Source: Methanosarcinaceae archaeon (GTDB taxonomy: Archaea; Halobacteriota; Methanosarcinia; Methanosarcinales; Methanosarcinaceae). From it: 8,048 nucleotides of DNA. Below, piece by piece: positions 4,950 to 8,048 of this stretch (positions within the stretch are counted from its first letter, which is position 1; the number at the start of each line of letters is the position of its first letter). The stretch is taken from contig JAUVET010000055.1 in assembly GCA_030594665.1 (NCBI GenBank), forward strand, positions 1 to 8,048, read 5' to 3'. The notes beneath the pieces were generated by a model, which was given only the letters and a program-made list of their open reading frames with translations, was not told where the DNA came from and made no database searches. Position numbers and translations under genes: made by a program.

Positions 4950-6275
4950 ATGAAAGAATACTTATACCGGACCAACAACTGGTGGAACACTGGAAAACTG
5001 CCGCACGCTTACGAAAACACGACTATTCGGGAGAAAACGGCGGACATTGAGAACTTCATGGATGATAGGGAAATACTAATCTTGCCCGGTCCAAGACGTG
5101 CCGGAAAAACCACGATCATGTTCCAACTTATAGGTACATTGTTAAAGAAAGATGTCAAGCCGATGAACATCCTCTATTTTTCCCTTGATGACCCTGAGAT
5201 AACGCTGTATCTTAAAGAAGACCTGTTTATCAAGTTGTTCGATTCATATCAGGAAATACTCGCAAAAGAGTTGCTGGACGAAGAACTATACATTTTCATC
5301 GATGAAGTACAGTTTTTTGATGGGTGGGAATTGTGGTTAAAAAAGTATTTTGACCAGTACCCGAACATAAAGTTCATTGTATCAGGTTCCAGTTCACTTG
5401 CGATAAAAGATGAATCCGCCGCATTAACCGGACGAAATCTTAAGTTTTTGATCCATCCCTTTTCATTCAGGGAGTATATCGCTGCAAGGGAGGACATTCA
5501 GGTCGAAAAGATACAATTTAAGTTCGAAATGTTCGAAAGATCCTACAATACACTTCTCCCGCAAAAGAATAAAATGAAACTTTTGTTTTTGGACTACCTT
5601 CAAGGCGGAGGTTATCCTCGTCTTCTGTGTGAAGAAAAAAGCAGGTCAAAAGAAATACTAAAACAATATTTTTTCGATACGATCTACAAAGACATCTTGA
5701 AAATATATGCCGTAAGGGATGTGATAGCTCTTGAAAGCCTTGCAGCATACCTTGCACAAAATGTAGGACAAAGGTTTAGTTTCAGGAAAATATCATCAGC
5801 ACTGGGAATTGATATTGAAACCGTGATTCGTTATGTGAAATACCTTAAGGAAACATACTTGATTTTCATGGTCAACTATTTCTCTTATTCATCAAAAGCG
5901 GTTTTGCAAAAAGAAAAGAAAGTTTACATGATCGACACCGGTCTAAAAAATGCAGTATCAAACCCGGATGATGAGCCCGTACTTGTTGAAAATGTCATAT
6001 TCACTCACCTGACGCGGCATTTTGATAATATTAGTTACTGGCGTGATGGTGTTGAAGTTGATTTTGTTGTGACTCTTGATAATGTACTCCTTCCAATAGA
6101 AGTAAAATACCAGAATTCCATCGGGAAAAGTGATATAAAATCAGTGCTGCGGTTCTGTGAACGATTTAAGGTAAACACCGGTCTAATGGTCACTAAGAAT
6201 GATTTTAAAAGAGAAACGATCGAAGGAATTGATGTATGGTTTATTCCGGTTTGGCTGTTCATTACGTTAATATGA
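4950..6275 (+). CDS. AAA_14/DUF4143 ATPase with nuclease-like C-terminus
   Basis: This 441-aa protein belongs to the prokaryotic AAA_14–DUF4143 group. The N-terminal P-loop domain has Walker A GPRRAGKTT (47-55), Walker B YIFIDEVQ (114-121), a sensor strand ending VSGSSS (144-149) and LTGR (159-162). A winged-helix region follows (about 270-310, FSFRKISSALGI). The C-terminal DUF4143 part holds a restriction-nuclease-like site: E347 (LVEN), E369/D371 (VEVDF) and E384/K386 (IEVK), all present. Family members are widespread and numerous in archaea, but their role is poorly defined; DNA binding or processing is plausible. ATG 4950 is preferred over an in-frame TTG at 4899, which lies inside the repeat array. 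Neither has a ribosome binding site, so the mRNA may be leaderless. The palindromic array directly upstream probably controls this gene or is bound by its product (inference). Confidence 0.88.
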   Translation: MKEYLYRTNNWWNTGKLPHAYENTTIREKTADIENFMDDREILILPGPRRAGKTTIMFQLIGTLLKKDVKPMNILYFSLDDPEITLYLKEDLFIKLFDSYQEILAKELLDEELYIFIDEVQFFDGWELWLKKYFDQYPNIKFIVSGSSSLAIKDESAALTGRNLKFLIHPFSFREYIAAREDIQVEKIQFKFEMFERSYNTLLPQKNKMKLLFLDYLQGGGYPRLLCEEKSRSKEILKQYFFDTIYKDILKIYAVRDVIALESLAAYLAQNVGQRFSFRKISSALGIDIETVIRYVKYLKETYLIFMVNYFSYSSKAVLQKEKKVYMIDTGLKNAVSNPDDEPVLVENVIFTHLTRHFDNISYWRDGVEVDFVVTLDNVLLPIEVKYQNSIGKSDIKSVLRFCERFKVNTGLMVTKNDFKRETIEGIDVWFIPVWLFITLI

Positions 6276-6317
6276 TTATCTCCTGCTGAAGGTGCATGAT
6301 TTTAGTTAGAAACGGAT

Positions 6318-6333
6318 AAAAAGCAGACTTTTT
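6318..6333 (+). terminator. weak candidate terminator of the ATPase gene
   Basis: AAAAAG (6318-6323) and CTTTTT (6328-6333) can pair around CAGA, and the T5 run could itself terminate archaeal transcription. The stem is almost all A·T, so support is modest. Confidence 0.35.
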
Positions 6334-6359
6334 GGATTGAAACTGAAATCAAAATATGC

Positions 6360-6393
6360 AAAAAAAAACGAAAAAATGTGAGAAAACTCACAT
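6360..6393 (-). terminator. hairpin/oligo-U terminator of mfnB
   Basis: On the minus strand ATGTGAG and CTCACAT (6376-6393) form a perfect 7-bp stem with a TTTT loop, followed by T5 and, after CG, T9. The stem includes the last codon (ATG) and the TGA stop of mfnB. This is the clearest terminator in the window; the U-runs alone would suit archaeal RNA polymerase. Confidence 0.8.
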
Positions 6394-7086
6394 CTCGCTC
6401 TTCAACTTCTCGACAAGTTCCTGCTGAATTCCGTCATTGCGGTCACCGCCACAAACCATACCACGAATACCGAGAACATCTGGCTGGATGCGGCGCAGGG
6501 CCGGAAGGTCCTTGAACTCAAGCGCGCCTGCAATTGCGCTCAGTAGATCCATCTCGCGTGCCAGTTTTGTGAACTCGATAAGTTCCTCTTCGGACATGAA
6601 CTCGAAAGTTGAACGGCCGTCTTTGACCCCGGTATCCATCATAACCACGTCAACGCCTGCTTTTGCGCCGATTGCCGGAAGCAACATTGGTGAGATCGAA
6701 TTAATGCGCTCATAATCGGCATAACCGGATGCTACGACAAACTTTGATGGATCGTAGTCCTTCACCGAGCGCACAATATTGGTAAGCATTTCAAGTGCCT
6801 GTTCTTCGGTTTGAATATCGAATAATCCGACCTTGATATAATCTGCACCAGCAGCTGCTGCGCCCAATGCGGCAAGCGATGCTGTCCCTGGTTTGTAGTT
6901 AAAATCTCCGATCGTTGCACTGACCGGTTGTTTTGAACCGATGGCATCCTTTACAGAACTAATGACCCATGGGAAATTTGCACCCAGTGAACCTTCCTTA
7001 GGATTCTTAACATCGACGATATCTGCACCGCCATTAGAGGCAACGATAGCTTCTTCTTTATTGATTGGACTTATAAGTAGTTTCAT
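6388..7086 (-). CDS. mfnB: (5-formylfuran-3-yl)methyl phosphate synthase MfnB
   Basis: MfnB condenses two glyceraldehyde 3-phosphates into the furan-ring phosphate 4-HFC-P, the first committed step of methanofuran, the C1-carrier coenzyme that receives CO2 in methanogenesis. The 232-aa TIM-barrel protein matches the family over its full length. The residues studied in the Methanocaldococcus enzyme are all in place: K27 (DVKNPKEGSLGA), which forms the Schiff base, K85 (DYIKVGLF), D151 and K155 (MMDTGVKDG). The phosphate-binding end LGIRGMVCGG (204-213) is also present. The start is ATG 7086-7084 on the minus strand, with AGGTG 4 nt upstream. It is transcribed away from the HisA-like gene, from a likely promoter inside that gene's 5' end, and ends in a strong terminator, so it appears monocistronic. 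Confidence 0.97.
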   Translation of the reverse strand: MKLLISPINKEEAIVASNGGADIVDVKNPKEGSLGANFPWVISSVKDAIGSKQPVSATIGDFNYKPGTASLAALGAAAAGADYIKVGLFDIQTEEQALEMLTNIVRSVKDYDPSKFVVASGYADYERINSISPMLLPAIGAKAGVDVVMMDTGVKDGRSTFEFMSEEELIEFTKLAREMDLLSAIAGALEFKDLPALRRIQPDVLGIRGMVCGGDRNDGIQQELVEKLKSEM

Positions 7087-7099
7087 GAAACACCTTCTT

Positions 7100-7107
7100 A
7101 TTTATAT
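7100..7107 (+). promoter_or_regulatory. candidate TATA box of the HisA-like gene
   Basis: TTTATATG lies about 30 bp before ATG 7137. Transcription starting roughly 25 bp downstream would begin within a few bases of the ATG, matching the lack of a ribosome binding site there: a near-leaderless mRNA. Confidence 0.45.
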
Positions 7108-7136
7108 GGGTTTGAATATCTGTGTATTGATTAAAT

Positions 7137-7844
7137 ATGTTTCGAATTGTTTTCGTATTAGATATATATAATCGTATTGTTGTGCACGCACAGGGCGGAA
7201 ACCGACAAAACTACCAACCTATCCACAAATCCAGTGTGCTTTGCAATTCTTCCGAACCATTGGCAGTAATAGATGCCATTAAACCAAAGGAAGTGTATAT
7301 TGCCGACCTGAATATCCTGCAGGGAATCGGTGCGCATGGCACAAATTTTGATGATATCCGTGCGGTTTCACAAAAGGTAAGAACAATGCTCGATCCGGGA
7401 ATCTCATCCCTGTCCGATGTTGGCGAGGCGCTTTCGCTTGCAAGCAATATTGTACTTGGAACTGAAACAGCATCATTTGACACGATATCGAATGCGGCAT
7501 CTGAATTCCCCGGGCGTGTGAATGTCAGCATTGACATAAAGAACGGCAGGATACTGACACGCGACCCGGATATACCCGACGACCCGTTAGAGGTTATTGG
7601 GATGCTCAATGACATGGATATCAATGATGTCATCATTCTGGATATGGATAGGGTCGGCACATCAAGTGGTGTAGATACGCAATTTTTAAGTACAATTGCT
7701 GCCAGTTCCAATCATGATGTGCTGCTTGGCGGCGGGGTCAAGGATATGAGTGATATAGATACACTAAAGGATATCGAACTAAAAGGTGCGCTTGTTGCAA
7801 CTGCATTGCACAACGGCAAAATACCAATTACAATTATACAATGA
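7137..7844 (+). CDS. HisA-like TIM-barrel protein (archaeal HisA/HisF-related family)
   Basis: This 235-aa protein resembles ProFAR isomerase HisA but belongs to the divergent archaeal HisA-related group (COG1411-type, from memory). It keeps the half-barrel features: D9 at the end of the first strand (VFVLDIYN), a QGGNR loop (19-23), IADLN (55-59), a second aspartate in SIDIKNG (D133), and the phosphate loops DMDRVGTSSG (169-178) and LLGGGV (196-201), ending in ALVATALHNGKI. Both aspartates used as acid/base in HisA are therefore present. The N-terminus lacks the usual PAIDLKGGK sequence, so it is unlikely to be the histidine-pathway enzyme. Its position head to head with mfnB suggests, but does not prove, a role with phosphosugars in coenzyme synthesis. 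ATG 7137 has no ribosome binding site; a near-leaderless start fits the upstream TATA box. Confidence 0.85.
   Translation: MFRIVFVLDIYNRIVVHAQGGNRQNYQPIHKSSVLCNSSEPLAVIDAIKPKEVYIADLNILQGIGAHGTNFDDIRAVSQKVRTMLDPGISSLSDVGEALSLASNIVLGTETASFDTISNAASEFPGRVNVSIDIKNGRILTRDPDIPDDPLEVIGMLNDMDINDVIILDMDRVGTSSGVDTQFLSTIAASSNHDVLLGGGVKDMSDIDTLKDIELKGALVATALHNGKIPITIIQ
7162..7173 (-). promoter_or_regulatory. candidate TATA box of mfnB
   Basis: Read on the minus strand this is GATTATATATAT, the most TATA-like string near mfnB. It would start transcripts near 7140 and leave a leader of about 55 nt containing AAGGTG. It sits within the first codons of the divergent gene, so the two promoters overlap. Confidence 0.4.
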
Positions 7845-7885
7845 TAGATACAATACAATGATAGATACAATGATAGATACAATGG
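7838..7885 (+). repeat. 12-bp tandem repeat over the HisA-like stop codon
   Basis: Three copies of ACAATGATAGAT lie at 7838-7849, 7855-7866 and 7867-7878, with a spare ACAAT between the first two and ACAATGG at the end. The first copy contains the final Gln codon and TGA stop of the HisA-like gene, so copy-number change would affect only the 3' tail. Confidence 0.85.
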
Positions 7886-7947
7886 TAATCAATTACGATT
7901 GTTCATCAAATTAAATACCAATTTTAGTTATATTACAGGTGAAAACA

Positions 7948-8048
7948 ATGGCAGAAAATGAAGTCACAGAATCCGAAGGCGATGGATATACAGAAATAAA
8001 AATGGGCGCAGGCTGGTATCTTACAATCACACTTGCAAAAAGCGAGAA
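7948..8048 (+). CDS. start of an unrecognised protein (truncated by window end)
   Basis: ATG 7948 follows AGGTGA (7937-7942), a good archaeal ribosome binding site, and stays open for 33 codons to the window edge. The N-terminus is acidic (MAENEVTESEGDGYTE), then turns into a beta-like stretch (IKMGAGWYLTITLAKSE). I do not recognise the family, and too little is visible to predict membrane or catalytic features. It lies 103 bp after the HisA-like gene on the same strand and may be co-transcribed or have its own promoter (AT-rich AAATTAAATACC, 7908-7919). Confidence 0.6.
   Translation, partial: MAENEVTESEGDGYTEIKMGAGWYLTITLAKSE

Noticed and set aside
7211..7711. 166-codon open frame on the minus strand
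   Set aside because: It lies antisense to the HisA-like gene, whose motifs are unmistakable; its Ser/Ile-rich product is a typical shadow.
1..8048. tRNA or rRNA genes
   Set aside because: I saw no cloverleaf with a TTCRANN-like T-loop and no rRNA-like stretch on either strand by eye; a tRNAscan run would be decisive.

Overview
The window looks like chromosomal DNA of a methanogenic (or related methanofuran-using) archaeon, most likely in or near the Methanosarcinales. The firmest evidence is an mfnB gene for methanofuran biosynthesis with all of its known catalytic lysines and the aspartate. It lies beside a HisA-like TIM-barrel gene of the kind seen in methanogens. Ribosome binding sites resembling GGTGAT, TATA-like boxes and long AT-rich spacers fit this. 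The lineage is inference; no rRNA or other marker is present.

Layout. Bases 1-368 are mostly non-coding, with a short GC-rich 9-bp repeat and a doubtful small ORF. Bases 369-2283 hold two overlapping AT-rich genes read as one operon: an unrecognised 361-aa protein, then a 284-aa protein with a PD-(D/E)xK nuclease-like motif and a TTG start. Bases 2355-3206 encode a class I SAM methyltransferase of clearly higher GC. Its stop codon runs into a non-coding element of about 465 bp (3204-3671) with inverted termini and internal tandem, direct and hairpin repeats; this is probably a MITE-like element. Next comes trmO (tsaA, 3942-4406), a tRNA t6A methyltransferase. Two related hairpin repeats (about 3856-3915 and 4431-4502) flank it; they resemble integron attC sites, and the unit has the size and layout of a one-gene cassette. 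Bases 4738-4920 carry six head-to-tail copies of a 32-bp unit with an internal dyad. The array runs up to the start of an AAA_14/DUF4143 ATPase gene (4950-6275).

Bases 6388-7086 (minus) encode MfnB, ending in a strong hairpin/oligo-U terminator. It is divergent from a HisA-like protein gene (7137-7844), and TATA-like boxes for the two genes lie in or near the 50-bp gap between them. A 12-bp tandem repeat covers the HisA-like stop codon, and the window ends in the first 33 codons of an unrecognised gene.

The right third is conserved core metabolism. The left two thirds read as accessory DNA in which single genes or gene pairs are separated by different repeat families. The candidates for a poorly described system are the nuclease-like pair (369-2283), the attC-flanked trmO unit, and the ATPase with its palindromic array.
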